Origin: Paenarthrobacter sp.
GTDB taxonomy: Bacteria > Actinomycetota > Actinomycetes > Actinomycetales > Micrococcaceae
Reading direction: 5' to 3'
NCBI GenBank assembly: GCA_031179305.1
Contig: JAPSHX010000004.1
Coordinates: 62,001 to 126,000, forward strand
Length of the DNA stretch: 64,000 nt
Under the pieces are notes generated by a model, which was not told the origin of the DNA, made no database searches, and worked only from the letters and a program-made list of their open reading frames with translations. Both the position numbers and the translations under genes were made by a program. Shown here piece after piece: positions 1 to 8,276 of the stretch (positions are counted from its first letter, which is position 1; every line of letters begins with the position of its first letter).

Positions 1-617
1 GTCCCATTGCCGGCCTTACCGTAGCTCTGAACAACTGGCTGACCGGCATGAGCGGCGCTTCCGCAGTGGTTCTCGGCATCATCCTCGGCCTCATGATGTG
101 CTTCGACCTTGGCGGCCCCGTCAACAAGGTTGCCTACGCCTTCGCAGTGGCCGGTCTGAGCGCCGGCAGCGCCGACAACCAGGCACCCTGGCTGATCATG
201 GGCACCGTGATGGCTGCGGGTATGGTTCCGCCGCTGGCCATGGCTCTTGCAACAGTCCTGAATAAGAAGCTCTTCAGCCTTGCGGAACGCGAAAACGGCA
301 AGGCCGCCTGGCTGCTGGGCGCATCCTTCATTTCCGAAGGCGCTATCCCCTTTGCCGCAGCAGACCCCCTGCGCGTCATCCCGGCCAGCATGGCGGGTGG
401 CGCCCTGACAGGCGCCCTCTGCATGGCTACCGGGGTCACCTCGCAGGCTCCCCACGGCGGCCTGTTCGTGTTCTTCGCCATCGGTAACCTGCCGATGTTC
501 ATCATCGCCATCGTCGCCGGCATGGTGGTCAGCGCCCTGGCCGTTATCGCCCTCAAGCGCTTTGCAGTCAAGAAGCCGGTCGAAACGGAAGCCGTTCCTG
601 CTACTGCCAGCGTCTAG
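1..617 (+). CDS. fruA: PTS fructose permease, EIIC C-terminal part (partial)
   Basis: The reading frame is open from the window edge (first full codon at base 3), so the gene begins upstream. About 204 residues remain. They are mostly hydrophobic segments separated by short loops, with the GGPVNK and SEGAIPFAAADP motifs of fructose-family EIIC membrane domains. The family imports fructose and phosphorylates it using phosphate relayed from HPr. The HPr gene follows after 70 bp, which supports the assignment and suggests a single fru/pts transcript. Whether EIIA and EIIB are fused upstream cannot be seen. Confidence 0.88.
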   Translation, partial: PIAGLTVALNNWLTGMSGASAVVLGIILGLMMCFDLGGPVNKVAYAFAVAGLSAGSADNQAPWLIMGTVMAAGMVPPLAMALATVLNKKLFSLAERENGKAAWLLGASFISEGAIPFAAADPLRVIPASMAGGALTGALCMATGVTSQAPHGGLFVFFAIGNLPMFIIAIVAGMVVSALAVIALKRFAVKKPVETEAVPATASV

Positions 618-687
618 AGCCACCACGGTCTAGACTTCCCACAAAGCAACCCCTCACCACAGCCACCCTTCACAAAGAGGAGTACCA

Positions 688-963
688 ATGCCAGAACGTA
701 CAGCCACCATTGCAAGCCGTGTCGGCCTCCACGCCCGCCCGGCAGCGATTTTCGCCGAAGCAGCCGGAGACCTGGATCTCGACGTCACCATCGCACGCCA
801 GGGCGAGCCGGCGGACGACGCCATGGACGCCGCCAGCATTCTGTCCCTGATGAGTCTGGGCGCCTCGCACGGCGACGTTGTGGTGCTGCGTGCCGAAGGT
901 GAAGGTGCAGATGCGGCCCTGGACAGCCTGGTGAAAATCCTCGAAACGGACCACGACGCGTAA
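688..963 (+). CDS. ptsH: HPr phosphocarrier protein
   Basis: This 91-residue protein has the usual HPr length. The active-site segment GLHARPA places the phosphoryl-accepting histidine at residue 15. The regulatory-serine region reads DAASILSLMSLG, with the serine near residue 50. HPr passes phosphate from enzyme I to sugar-specific EIIA domains in the cytoplasm. An AGAGGAG ribosome site lies about 7 bases before the ATG. The gene follows the fructose permease and ends just before a strong hairpin, so it is probably the last gene of the transcript. Confidence 0.95.
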   Translation: MPERTATIASRVGLHARPAAIFAEAAGDLDLDVTIARQGEPADDAMDAASILSLMSLGASHGDVVVLRAEGEGADAALDSLVKILETDHDA

Positions 964-986
964 CAGGGATACGCAAACCCCTCAGC

Positions 987-1044
987 GACACAGATAGAGC
1001 CTGCCGACACCCGGATAAGGGTGTCGGCAGGCTCTATCTGTGTC
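987..1044. terminator. 26-bp perfect palindrome, shared convergent terminator
   Basis: Bases 987-1012 and 1019-1044 are exact reverse complements around a 6-base loop (GGATAA). The hairpin separates HPr on the plus strand from topoisomerase IB on the minus strand and can serve both. Its right arm contains the topoisomerase stop codon (1034-1036) and its last codons. No long T run follows, as is common for actinobacterial terminators. Confidence 0.85.
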
Positions 1045-1993
1045 TGTCGCCGTTCAGGAAGGCAGCAACGGCTGCTTCCGTGGGCTTCACTTCCTCCAGT
1101 TTGCCCGCTAGGTAGGCCTCGATGATCCTCGGATCGACGTAGGAAGAACGGGCCACGGACGGTGTGTTGCCCAGCAACTCCGAAGCTTCCTTGATGGCCC
1201 GCACAATCGCTTGGCGGGGAGTGCCCTTATGGCCTGACTTAATCAGGCAAAGCGCCGCAGCAGCAGTGCCCTTCCACGTTCGGAAATCCTTGGATGTGTA
1301 GGCTTCGCCGGCGATACCACGCAAGTACTCATTGATCATGGATGCGTCCACGGACACCCAGGAGCCGTTGGCTTGGTATGCCAACAACCGCTCTTTGCCG
1401 GGCCGCTGCGCGAGGGGCTCAAGGAAGGCTGCCAGCCCGGGGTCGTGGATGGATGTGTCCCACAACTGGCCGCTCTTCCCGGGGAACTTCAGGAAGACGT
1501 CCTGCCCTTCCACCCTGGCGTGGCGGCATCGAAGCGTGGTGAGCCCGTAAGAGCCGTTCTGCTTCATGTAGACCTCGGAGCCAACGCGAAGCGCACCCAG
1601 GTCCACGAGTCGCACTGCAGCAGCGAGGGTCTGTTGCCGGGGGTTGTCTGTGTCCTGCAGGTGGACGGTGACGTTTCGTCGGATTGCCGGCAGGACCAGG
1701 CCCAGTTTGGCCGCTCGAAGGAACTTCTCGGTGTCCTTCCGTTCGCGCCACCGAGGATGGTAGATGTACTGGCTGCGCCCTGCGCCATCAACACCGGTGG
1801 CCAAAATATGGCCGTGCTCGTAGGGGCTGATCCACACATCGGTCCACGCAGGCGGGATCGCCAGCGCATTAATGCGCTGGCGATCCTCTTTGCTGACCAG
1901 GCTCCCGTCGGGATGCCTGTAACTGAACCCTTTTCCTACCTTGCGACGGACGATGCCTGGCTTGGACAGGTCACTGCGCTTAAGCCTGGGCAC
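1034..1993 (-). CDS. DNA topoisomerase IB (poxvirus type)
   Basis: This 319-residue protein matches bacterial poxvirus-like type IB topoisomerases in length. It carries an N-terminal DNA-binding part (RRKVGKGFSYRHPDG, WTDVWISP), the RVGSEVY and KFPGKSG segments of the catalytic core, and a C-terminal SSYVDPRII motif. That motif gives the nucleophilic tyrosine at about residue 285. The family relaxes supercoils through a 3'-phosphotyrosine intermediate. The start is GTG at 1993 with a GGCGGAAG ribosome site. The gene lies 41 bp after dps on the same strand, so co-transcription under stress is plausible. Confidence 0.92.
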   Translation of the reverse strand: MPRLKRSDLSKPGIVRRKVGKGFSYRHPDGSLVSKEDRQRINALAIPPAWTDVWISPYEHGHILATGVDGAGRSQYIYHPRWRERKDTEKFLRAAKLGLVLPAIRRNVTVHLQDTDNPRQQTLAAAVRLVDLGALRVGSEVYMKQNGSYGLTTLRCRHARVEGQDVFLKFPGKSGQLWDTSIHDPGLAAFLEPLAQRPGKERLLAYQANGSWVSVDASMINEYLRGIAGEAYTSKDFRTWKGTAAAALCLIKSGHKGTPRQAIVRAIKEASELLGNTPSVARSSYVDPRIIEAYLAGKLEEVKPTEAAVAAFLNGDRHR

Positions 1994-2034
1994 GGTTCTT
2001 CCGCCCTACTCGTGATCAACCGGGCCGGTAACGG

Positions 2035-2514
2035 CTAGGCCTCGTCCGGATCCGTCACTGCAGCGCCGGCATTCATGATTTCGGCGTTAATCATCCACAC
2101 CAACTGCTCAAGGCGGGAGATGAACGCGTGAAGCAGGTCCGCCGTCGTGGGGTCTTCCTCGTCCACTTCGTCATGGACGTCGCGCATGGTCTGGACAGCA
2201 CGCTCCACGCGCTCAGTGACCAGCTTGACCGCGTTCTTGGTGTTTACCAGGCCTGCCGGAAATTCCTCCAGGCGCGTGCCCTTGGCGATGGTTGCGCTGC
2301 GCCCGTCGGGCAGGGCATGGAGCGCACGCATACGCTCAGCGGTGTCGTCGGCGAACTGGCGCGTGGCGAGGACCAGCTCGTCCAACTGGAGATGGAGATC
2401 GCGGAAGTTCGGTCCCACAATGTTCCAGTGCGCCTGCTTCCCTTGGAGCTGAAGCTCGATGAGGTCGGTCAGGACGATTTGAAGGTTGTCTGCAAGCTGC
2501 TGTGACGCTTTCAT
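2035..2514 (-). CDS. dps: Dps-family ferritin-like DNA protection protein
   Basis: This 159-residue protein is of normal Dps length. It shows the ferroxidase ligands H29, H41 and D45 (HWN followed by LHLQLDEL) and the D56/E60 pair in ADDTAER. Dps proteins form dodecamers that oxidise and store iron and shield DNA from hydroxyl radicals, often while bound to it. A GAGAGGA ribosome site precedes the ATG. The C-terminus is acidic rather than lysine-rich, so DNA binding, if any, may depend on the N-terminus. Topoisomerase IB follows on the same strand. Confidence 0.92.
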   Translation of the reverse strand: MKASQQLADNLQIVLTDLIELQLQGKQAHWNIVGPNFRDLHLQLDELVLATRQFADDTAERMRALHALPDGRSATIAKGTRLEEFPAGLVNTKNAVKLVTERVERAVQTMRDVHDEVDEEDPTTADLLHAFISRLEQLVWMINAEIMNAGAAVTDPDEA

Positions 2515-2823
2515 GTGTTCCTCTCATGGACGTTCATGTGAGCCAAAAACGCGCCGCAGAATGTCTGCGGCCACTGCCCAATCATCAAGTGACGACTGCA
2601 ATAAGCCTTTCATAAGGATGCTTAGTAGTACAATGAGGAGTGTTACTGTTCACGACCGGCGAACTTCACCACATGGCGAAGGCCGGTACGTGATACACGA
2701 AAAGGCACTTTGAGGCCGTGGAACGCCTCCAAGTACCGGCATAACTCAATCGAAGTAAATCGGAATGCATAGTTGGGAATCGGCGATTCATCAAAGATTC
2801 CCCCAGAAAGGAACGTGCTGACC
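2515..2823. promoter_or_regulatory. 309-bp divergent intergenic region with hairpin and candidate promoter
   Basis: No convincing gene is present between dps (minus) and the small membrane protein (plus). A perfect 8-bp hairpin lies at 2553-2571 (GCCGCAGA, loop ATG, TCTGCGGC), 39 bp before the dps start. A second inverted repeat, GCCGGTAC at 2682-2689 with GTACCGGC at 2733-2740, has a 43-base spacer. TACAAT at 2629-2634 could be a plus-strand -10 box, but no good -35 box goes with it. These sites are visible; their roles are inferred. Confidence 0.45.
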
Positions 2824-2994
2824 ATGAATACGCTTCTGATCATTGCTGGTGTAGTAGCAATTGTTCTTCTCTTGGTAGGCGGCTTCACCGAAGCCCTGAG
2901 TTGGTTGCTGTGGGTAGGCGTCATCCTCCTCGTCATTGCGGCCATCGGCTGGCTGCTGAGCTTCATGTCGGGTCGCAGGGGACACACGGTTTAA
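2824..2994 (+). CDS. Small two-helix membrane protein, DUF6131-like
   Basis: This 56-residue protein is almost entirely two hydrophobic helices, ending in a basic tail (SGRRGHTV). Length and pattern resemble the DUF6131 family of small actinobacterial membrane proteins, whose function is unknown. The ATG at 2824 is chosen because AGAAAGGA lies about 11 bases upstream. An in-frame GTG at 2815 is too close to that site. Genes of this kind often sit among stress genes, in keeping with dps and ku nearby. Confidence 0.65.
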   Translation: MNTLLIIAGVVAIVLLLVGGFTEALSWLLWVGVILLVIAAIGWLLSFMSGRRGHTV

Positions 2995-3054
2995 CCAGAA
3001 CCGGACATACCCCACCCGGATTTAGCGGGTAAGCACTAGGCACTTACGGACCGC

Positions 3055-3097
3055 GAGGGCTGTTCCCACCACTGCAAGTGCGTTGGGAGCAGCCCTC
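3055..3097. terminator. Hairpin between convergent small genes
   Basis: GAGGGCTGTTCCCA (3055-3068) pairs with TGGGAGCAGCCCTC (3084-3097), 14 bp with one wobble pair and a 15-base loop. It lies after the small membrane protein (plus) and just before the end of the minus-strand gene at 3103. Confidence 0.7.
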
Positions 3098-3102
3098 CGG
3101 CA

Positions 3103-3327
3103 TCACCCGTCGCCGTCGGCGCCTTCACCGGTCGCCGAAGGTGGCGGGGCCGCATCAGGGTCCCGGGGTGTGGGGAATTCGTCACCAAGGGTGTCAGGGA
3201 CTCCCTGGGCCGGCCGCTCCGGCGTCTCGCGTTCATCACCCTGGCCAGGCATTTCCTGCTCAGGGGTAGGGGTACCGTAGCCGCCGGGTTCGCTCCCCGG
3301 GTCTACGCGGTGTTCGTCCTGGTTCAT
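3103..3327 (-). CDS. Small acidic, proline/glycine-rich hypothetical protein
   Basis: This 74-residue protein is rich in Pro, Gly, Glu and Asp, with no hydrophobic core, so it is probably disordered. The frame stays open upstream to 3561, but the ATG at 3327 is preceded by a strong AAGGAGGAAG ribosome site and starts the compositionally uniform part. No function is recognised. It is divergent from the DUF6328-like gene at 3445, so both probably share the 117-bp region between them. Confidence 0.55.
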   Translation of the reverse strand: MNQDEHRVDPGSEPGGYGTPTPEQEMPGQGDERETPERPAQGVPDTLGDEFPTPRDPDAAPPPSATGEGADGDG

Positions 3328-3444
3328 TGCTTCCTCCTTGGAATTCCGATGAGGCCCCGATAGAAAAGATCGAGGAATGCTGACAGTTCGACCGTAGTCC
3401 CGCGCATGGTCGTCGTCCACCAGAACCACAATGGAGGTGCACAG

Positions 3445-3969
3445 ATGGTAGAGCCGGAACAGGCTCCCAGAACCGGTCGCAATGAATCCCTCGAGGAGCG
3501 CATGGACCGCAACTGGATGGAACTGATCCAGGAATTGCGGGTACTCCAGACCGGCGTCCAAATTCTGGGCGGGTTCCTCCTAACCCTGCCGTTTCAAGAG
3601 CGCTTCGTAGAGCTGGACGACTGGCAACGGAGCCTCTACCTCTTTAACGTGATGGTGGCAGCCCTGACCACCGTCCTCATCGTCCTTCCCGTCAGCGTGC
3701 ATCGCCGTTTGTTCCGCAGGGGGCTCAAGGCCACACTCGTCTCCACCGCCGACTTCGTGACTAAGTGGGCGCTAGGCGGGGTGGCCCTCCTGATCCTCGG
3801 CTCCGCCACCTTGGTATTCGACTTCACCGCCGGCCGGACCGCAGGGATTGTCGCCGCCAGTTTCATCATTCTGGTCCTGCTCCTCCTCGTGGTGGGTACT
3901 CCGCTGTGGCTGCACCGCCGCGCCATCCGGAACGGCAACGGCAATGGGGGAAATGCAAGAGAGGTGTAA
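3445..3969 (+). CDS. Four-helix membrane protein, DUF6328-like
   Basis: This 174-residue protein has a soluble N-terminus ending in ESLEERMDRNWMELIQELRVLQTG, followed by about four membrane helices and a basic, Asn/Gly-rich tail. The layout, including the RVLQTGVQILGGFLLTLPF segment, matches the DUF6328 family, sometimes labelled sodium:proton antiporter without strong evidence. The start is the ATG at 3445 with GGAGGT 6-7 bases upstream. The function is unknown. It lies in the same stress and genome-maintenance block as dps and ku. Confidence 0.75.
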   Translation: MVEPEQAPRTGRNESLEERMDRNWMELIQELRVLQTGVQILGGFLLTLPFQERFVELDDWQRSLYLFNVMVAALTTVLIVLPVSVHRRLFRRGLKATLVSTADFVTKWALGGVALLILGSATLVFDFTAGRTAGIVAASFIILVLLLLVVGTPLWLHRRAIRNGNGNGGNAREV

Positions 3970-4075
3970 GCATGCTAAAACCCGCCAAGCACCAGGACAC
4001 GTCCAGTAAAGACAACAAGCCAGCCCGTCACACTACGAGACAGGCGCCTAGCCAATTCAGAGAAAGGAACGCATC

Positions 4076-4342
4076 ATGCCAGGAAAGAAAAACTCTAGTT
4101 TGAAGGACCCCAAACTTTATGAAGAACTCCGCGAGGATGGCGCTTCCAAGGAGAAGGCTGCCCGCGTCTCAAACGCTGCCGCTGCCAAAGGCCGAAAGGA
4201 AGTAGGGAGCAAGGGCGGAAAGTCCGGTGACTACGATGACTGGACCATGGACAAGTTAAAGTCACGCGCCAAAGAACTTGGGTTAAAGGGCTACTCGGAT
4301 AAGAAAAAATCCGAGCTCATCTCCATGCTGCGAAATCATTGA
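4076..4342 (+). CDS. Small basic protein with Rho-N/SAP-like C-terminal motif
   Basis: This 88-residue, lysine-rich protein has two parts. The N-terminus (SLKDPKLYEELREDGASKEKAARVSNA) resembles the DUF7218 family. The C-terminal 35 residues (TMDKLKSRAKELGLKGYSDKKKSEL) form a Rho-N or SAP-type helix-extended-loop-helix, which usually binds nucleic acid. An AGAAAGGA site precedes the ATG. The gene is convergent with ku. DNA or RNA binding is likely from the family; a link to end joining is inference from position. Confidence 0.75.
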   Translation: MPGKKNSSLKDPKLYEELREDGASKEKAARVSNAAAAKGRKEVGSKGGKSGDYDDWTMDKLKSRAKELGLKGYSDKKKSELISMLRNH

Positions 4343-4348
4343 CAGCCA

Positions 4349-4388
4349 TGAAAGCAGCGGCCGTAAATCAGGACGGCCGCTGCTTTCA
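4349..4388. terminator. Perfect 16-bp hairpin between Rho-N protein and ku
   Basis: TGAAAGCAGCGGCCGT (4349-4364) pairs exactly with 4373-4388 around an 8-base loop. It begins 6 bases after the plus-strand stop codon and lies before the minus-strand ku stop, so it can terminate both convergent transcripts. The A/T ends give a T-rich tail in both directions. Confidence 0.85.
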
Positions 4389-4421
4389 CAAACCTCCAAT
4401 GGGTAAAATCACGACGCCGGT

Positions 4422-5288
4422 TCACGCCTTTTTCTTGGCCCGCGCCTTTGGTTTGCTGGTAGTTTTGCTGGCGGCAGCGGCGTCGTCGTCCGCTTTTTCC
4501 TTGCCGCGTTTCTTGTCCAGGCTGCGCTTGAGGGCTTCCATGAGGTCGATGACGTCCCCGCCCTCGCCTTCGCCTTCCGTCGCACCGAACGTGGCCTCGG
4601 TATCCAAGGCTTCGCCCTTTTCCAGTTTGGCCTCAATCAGCGTTCGGAGCTGCGCTTGATAGTCGTCGGTGTATTCATCGGGATCAAAGTCGTGCGCCAT
4701 GGATTCCACCAAGGCGGAGGACATTTCCAGTTCCTTGTCCGAGATCTTGATGTCGGTCTCCAACGACGGGAACTTGGCCTCGCGGACCTCGTCTCCCCAC
4801 AGCAGGGCCTGCAGCAACAGAACGTCTCCACGCACCCGCAGAGCCCCCAAACGCGTCTTCTGTCTCAGTGCGTACTGGACGATCGCGATCCTGTCCGTGT
4901 CCTCAAGCGTCTGCCGAAGCAACATGTATGCCTTTGGCGATTTGGAGTCCGGTTCCAGGAAATAGCTGCGTTCGTACATGATCGGGTCCAGTTGCTCAGC
5001 GGGGATAAACTCCACCACCTCGATTTCGCGGCTATTTTCTTCCGGCAACGACTTCAATTCGGCCGACGTCAGGACCACCGTGCGGCCTTCCTCTTCGTAG
5101 GCCTTGTCGATATCCTCGTACGCCACAACTTCGCCGCAAATTTCGCATTTCCGCTGGTACCGAATGCGCCCGCCGTCCTTATTGTGGACTTGGTGCAGGC
5201 CTATATCGTGATCCTCCGTGGCACTGTAGAGCTTCACTGGTACGTTGACCAGACCGAACGCGATAGATCCCTTCCATATGGCCCTCAT
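4422..5288 (-). CDS. ku: Ku DNA end-binding protein
   Basis: This 288-residue protein begins with MRAIWKGSIAFGLVNVPVKLY, the classic start of bacterial Ku. That is why the ATG at 5288 is preferred over the one at 5306. It contains the CEICGEVV cysteine pair, the ring-forming core, and an extended lysine/alanine-rich C-terminal tail (KPKARAKKKA). Bacterial Ku homodimers thread onto broken DNA ends and recruit LigD for non-homologous end joining; basic tails add DNA contact. The gene is divergent from ligD with only 38 bp between start codons. No clear ribosome site precedes the ATG. Confidence 0.96.
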   Translation of the reverse strand: MRAIWKGSIAFGLVNVPVKLYSATEDHDIGLHQVHNKDGGRIRYQRKCEICGEVVAYEDIDKAYEEEGRTVVLTSAELKSLPEENSREIEVVEFIPAEQLDPIMYERSYFLEPDSKSPKAYMLLRQTLEDTDRIAIVQYALRQKTRLGALRVRGDVLLLQALLWGDEVREAKFPSLETDIKISDKELEMSSALVESMAHDFDPDEYTDDYQAQLRTLIEAKLEKGEALDTEATFGATEGEGEGGDVIDLMEALKRSLDKKRGKEKADDDAAAASKTTSKPKARAKKKA

Positions 5289-5326
5289 GCACCCAGTCAA
5301 CAGCACAACCCAGCGGAGGAGAAGAG
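5289..5326. promoter_or_regulatory. 38-bp divergent ku-ligD gap
   Basis: Only 38 bases separate the ku ATG (5288, minus) from the ligD GTG (5327, plus). The gap holds the ligD ribosome site GGAGGA (5315-5320) but no good site for ku. At least one promoter must therefore lie inside the neighbouring coding sequence, or the ku message is leaderless or nearly so. Confidence 0.5.
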
Positions 5327-7900
5327 GTGGCAGGCAAGCAACAGGAGCGGGTGAACGTGGAAGGCCACGAGCTCACCCTCACCAACCTGGGCAAAATCAT
5401 CTACCCCGAAACCGGCACCACCAAGGCAGAAGTGCTGGAGTACTACGCCGCCGTGGCACCTTTCCTGATTCCGGCCGCTGCCAACCGCCCCGTCACCCGT
5501 AAGCGCTGGGTCAACGGCGTGGGCACGGCCGAGCACCCCGGCCAGGTGTTCTTCCAGAAGAACCTCGAGGACTCCGCGCCGAAGTGGATTCCCCGTGCCG
5601 CCATCCAGCATACGGACCACACCAACGTGTATCCCATGGTCAACAACCTGGCGACGCTCACGTGGATGGCCCAGATCGCCTCCTTGGAAATCCACGTTCC
5701 GCAGTGGCAGGTGGACCCTTCAGGGAAGCCGCTCCGGCCCGACCGCTTCGTCCTGGACCTCGATCCCGGCCCTGGCGCGGGACTGCCCGAGTGCGTTGAA
5801 GTTGCCAAGCTGGCCCGTTCCATCCTGCAGGACATGGGCATGGATCCTGTGCCTGTCACCAGCGGCAGCAAGGGCATTCACCTCTACACCGGTCTCGACG
5901 GGACCCTGAAGTCCGAGCAAGTTTCCGCCTTCGCCAAAGAGCTCGCCCGCGCCCTGGAATCGGACCACCCGGAACTGGTGGTCAGCGACATGAAGAAGTC
6001 CCTCCGCCACGGCAAAGTGCTGGTGGACTGGAGCCAGAACAGCGGGAACAAGACCACCATCGTCCCCTATTCGCTGCGAGGAAAGGCCCACCCCACAGTC
6101 GCCGCGCCCCGCACTTGGCGGGAGCTCTCCTCCCCTTCGCTGGACCACCTCGACTACTTGGCCGTCATGAAGCGCGTTGCTACCGGGAAGGACCACTTTG
6201 CGTCCATCTCCGACCGGCACCTGCCGCCCCACGGGGAAGATGAGAATGACGACGACGACGCTGCTGCCGGAGGCAGTTCAGGCACCGCCGGTTCCGCCCG
6301 CGGTTCGGTCCGGGCCCGTGAGCGTGTGGTGACGGTCGAGAACCGTCTCGCCAAATACGTCGGGATGCGCGATCCGGGAAAAACCCCGGAGCCGTTTCCG
6401 TCGTCGTCGGCTGCTTCTGCCTCGCCCCGAACCGGAGGCTCCTCTTCCGATCAACCTAAGCCCGGCGATCCCCCACCGCCAGGCGGCATCTTCGTCATCC
6501 AGGAGCACCATGCCCGCCGCTACCACTTGGACCTGCGTTTGGAGCACAACGGCGTCCTGGCGTCATGGGCGCTGCCGCGTGGCGTCCCGGAAACTCCTGA
6601 CCGCAACAACCTTGCCGTGCATACCGAGGACCACCCCATGGAATACGCGAACTTTGCTGGCGTGATTCCCAAGGGTGAGTACGGGGCAGGGACTATGACC
6701 ATTTGGGACCGCGGTGAGTACACGTGCGAGAAGTGGCGCGACGGCAAGGAAGTAATCGCGACCCTTACAGGCGAGCCAGGTGGTGGTCTTGGTGGCACCA
6801 AACGTTTCGCGCTCATCAATACGGGTCAGAACTGGCTCATCCATCTCATGAAACAGCAGCCGGGGGGTCGCAAGGTCGGGAAAACTACGGCTAAATCTGT
6901 TGCGCCCGATCCCGCCAAACCCGCGGCTCCCCAAGCCATGCCGAACTACACCCCCATGCTCGCCACCTCAGGGACCACTGCCGATCTCCGCGGCGATGAC
7001 TGGCTGTATGAACTCAAGTGGGACGGAATCCGGGCGATCATCACCGGCACCGACGGCAAGATCCGACTCATGAGCCGCAACGGAAACGATCTCACCGCCG
7101 CCTACCCCGAACTTACGGACCGTGCGTGCTGGCCCGACGGCGACTTCGTGGCTGATGGCGAAATTGTGGCGCTCGGCAAAGGATCGCGGCCTGACTTCGG
7201 GCGACTGCAGCTCCGGATGAACCTGGTCAAAGCTGCGGACATCGAACGAGCCCGAACAACGGTTCCGGTGCAGCTCATGCTGTTCGACCTTCTTTACGAC
7301 GACGGCACAGACCTGAGCGGACTGCCTTTCCGAGAGCGTCGTGAGAGGCTTTCCGGGTTTGCGGAGCGCTTACCCAAAGGCTGTCCGCTGCATCTTTCAG
7401 CAGTTTTGGATCACGACGTAGAAGATCTCATGAACAGCGCCGCCGAACTTGGCTTGGAAGGTGTCATGGCCAAGAAGGCCGACAGCCGCTACGTGCTCGG
7501 CCGCCGCAGCAGGTCCTGGATCAAGCTCAAGCTGGAGCAAAGCCAGGAAGTGGTGGTAGGCGGTTGGCGTCCCGGTGCGGGTGCAAGGAGCGGGACCTTC
7601 GGAGCTTTGCTGCTGGGCATCCCCGACGGCGACAAGCTGCACTACGTGGGCCGGGTGGGCACCGGGTTCAAGGACTGGCAGCTTCGGGACGTCATGGAGA
7701 AACTGAAACCCTTGCTGGTGAATGACTCCCCCTTCGCGGACATTCCCCGAGAGGATGCTGCGGGCGCCAAGTGGGTGAGCCCTGATCTGGTGGCCGAGGT
7801 AACTTTCGGTGAATGGACGGGCCCGGGCCGGCTACGGCACCCGGTGTGGCGTGGCTGGCGTCCGGACAAGTCACCTGGCGACGTAGGCCAGCCCAACTAG
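5327..7900 (+). CDS. ligD: LigD: polymerase/3'-phosphoesterase/ATP-dependent DNA ligase
   Basis: This 857-residue protein has the three-part order known from mycobacterial LigD. The polymerase/primase domain (about 10-300) has catalytic aspartates D144 and D146 in LDLDPG. A proline/serine-rich linker runs to about 385. The phosphoesterase domain (about 385-525) has the HHARRYH histidines at 394-400. The ligase domain (about 555-850) has the adenylated lysine K564 in ELKWDGIR. The protein fills, trims and seals ends held by Ku. It starts with GTG and GGAGGA. The stop codon lies within a long palindrome. Confidence 0.96.
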   Translation: MAGKQQERVNVEGHELTLTNLGKIIYPETGTTKAEVLEYYAAVAPFLIPAAANRPVTRKRWVNGVGTAEHPGQVFFQKNLEDSAPKWIPRAAIQHTDHTNVYPMVNNLATLTWMAQIASLEIHVPQWQVDPSGKPLRPDRFVLDLDPGPGAGLPECVEVAKLARSILQDMGMDPVPVTSGSKGIHLYTGLDGTLKSEQVSAFAKELARALESDHPELVVSDMKKSLRHGKVLVDWSQNSGNKTTIVPYSLRGKAHPTVAAPRTWRELSSPSLDHLDYLAVMKRVATGKDHFASISDRHLPPHGEDENDDDDAAAGGSSGTAGSARGSVRARERVVTVENRLAKYVGMRDPGKTPEPFPSSSAASASPRTGGSSSDQPKPGDPPPPGGIFVIQEHHARRYHLDLRLEHNGVLASWALPRGVPETPDRNNLAVHTEDHPMEYANFAGVIPKGEYGAGTMTIWDRGEYTCEKWRDGKEVIATLTGEPGGGLGGTKRFALINTGQNWLIHLMKQQPGGRKVGKTTAKSVAPDPAKPAAPQAMPNYTPMLATSGTTADLRGDDWLYELKWDGIRAIITGTDGKIRLMSRNGNDLTAAYPELTDRACWPDGDFVADGEIVALGKGSRPDFGRLQLRMNLVKAADIERARTTVPVQLMLFDLLYDDGTDLSGLPFRERRERLSGFAERLPKGCPLHLSAVLDHDVEDLMNSAAELGLEGVMAKKADSRYVLGRRSRSWIKLKLEQSQEVVVGGWRPGAGARSGTFGALLLGIPDGDKLHYVGRVGTGFKDWQLRDVMEKLKPLLVNDSPFADIPREDAAGAKWVSPDLVAEVTFGEWTGPGRLRHPVWRGWRPDKSPGDVGQPN

Positions 7901-7960
7901 GTAGCAGTTCAGGTCGTTCTCAGTGCTCAGAACGGCCTGAACTGCTACCTAGTTGGGCTG
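7889..7960. repeat. Family A palindrome (copy 1), terminator-like
   Basis: Arms 7889-7920 and 7929-7960 pair over 32 bp with one wobble, around loop CAGTGCTC. The left arm holds the ligD stop codon. The arm contains CCCAACTAGGTAGCAG followed by a GTCGTTCT segment. Related palindromes lie at 50538-50603 and 61774-61839. It probably terminates ligD and faces the minus-strand gene at 8007. Confidence 0.8.
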
Positions 7961-8006
7961 GCGACGCAGGGTTGGTTCGGGTTGGTTCAGTTGGTCGGCG
8001 TGTTCG

Positions 8007-8267
8007 CTAGGACGAGTGCGGCATTTGCGGGCGGCTGGTCCTATGGATCGCCGTCACAGCTGCACCTTGGCCCATACGGCCGTGGGCTTGGTCGCGTTCC
8101 TTCGGGTGGCGACGTTTGCCGTTTCCGTCCGGCCACTGCTTGCTCTGGTCAGCACCCAGTGCGACGGCGACGGTTGTCGGCTCGGGCATCGGCGCCATGC
8201 CCATGGACTCCACCAAGTGGCTAGCAACCTCAGGATTGATGCGTTCGGACTCGTGATTCGCAGTCAT
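8007..8267 (-). CDS. Hypothetical small protein
   Basis: This possible 86-residue protein is supported by a good GGAAAGGAAG ribosome site before the ATG at 8267. It lies downstream of another small gene on the same strand, and both begin MTAN. The first 40 residues look protein-like; the C-terminal half is rich in Arg, His and Gln and less convincing. No family is recognised. Confidence 0.4.
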   Translation of the reverse strand: MTANHESERINPEVASHLVESMGMAPMPEPTTVAVALGADQSKQWPDGNGKRRHPKERDQAHGRMGQGAAVTAIHRTSRPQMPHSS

Positions 8268-8276
8268 GGTTCTTCC

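Noticed and set aside
3972..4103. Possible small gene between the DUF6328-like and Rho-N genes
   Set aside because: No ribosome site and it overlaps the well-supported start at 4076 in another frame.
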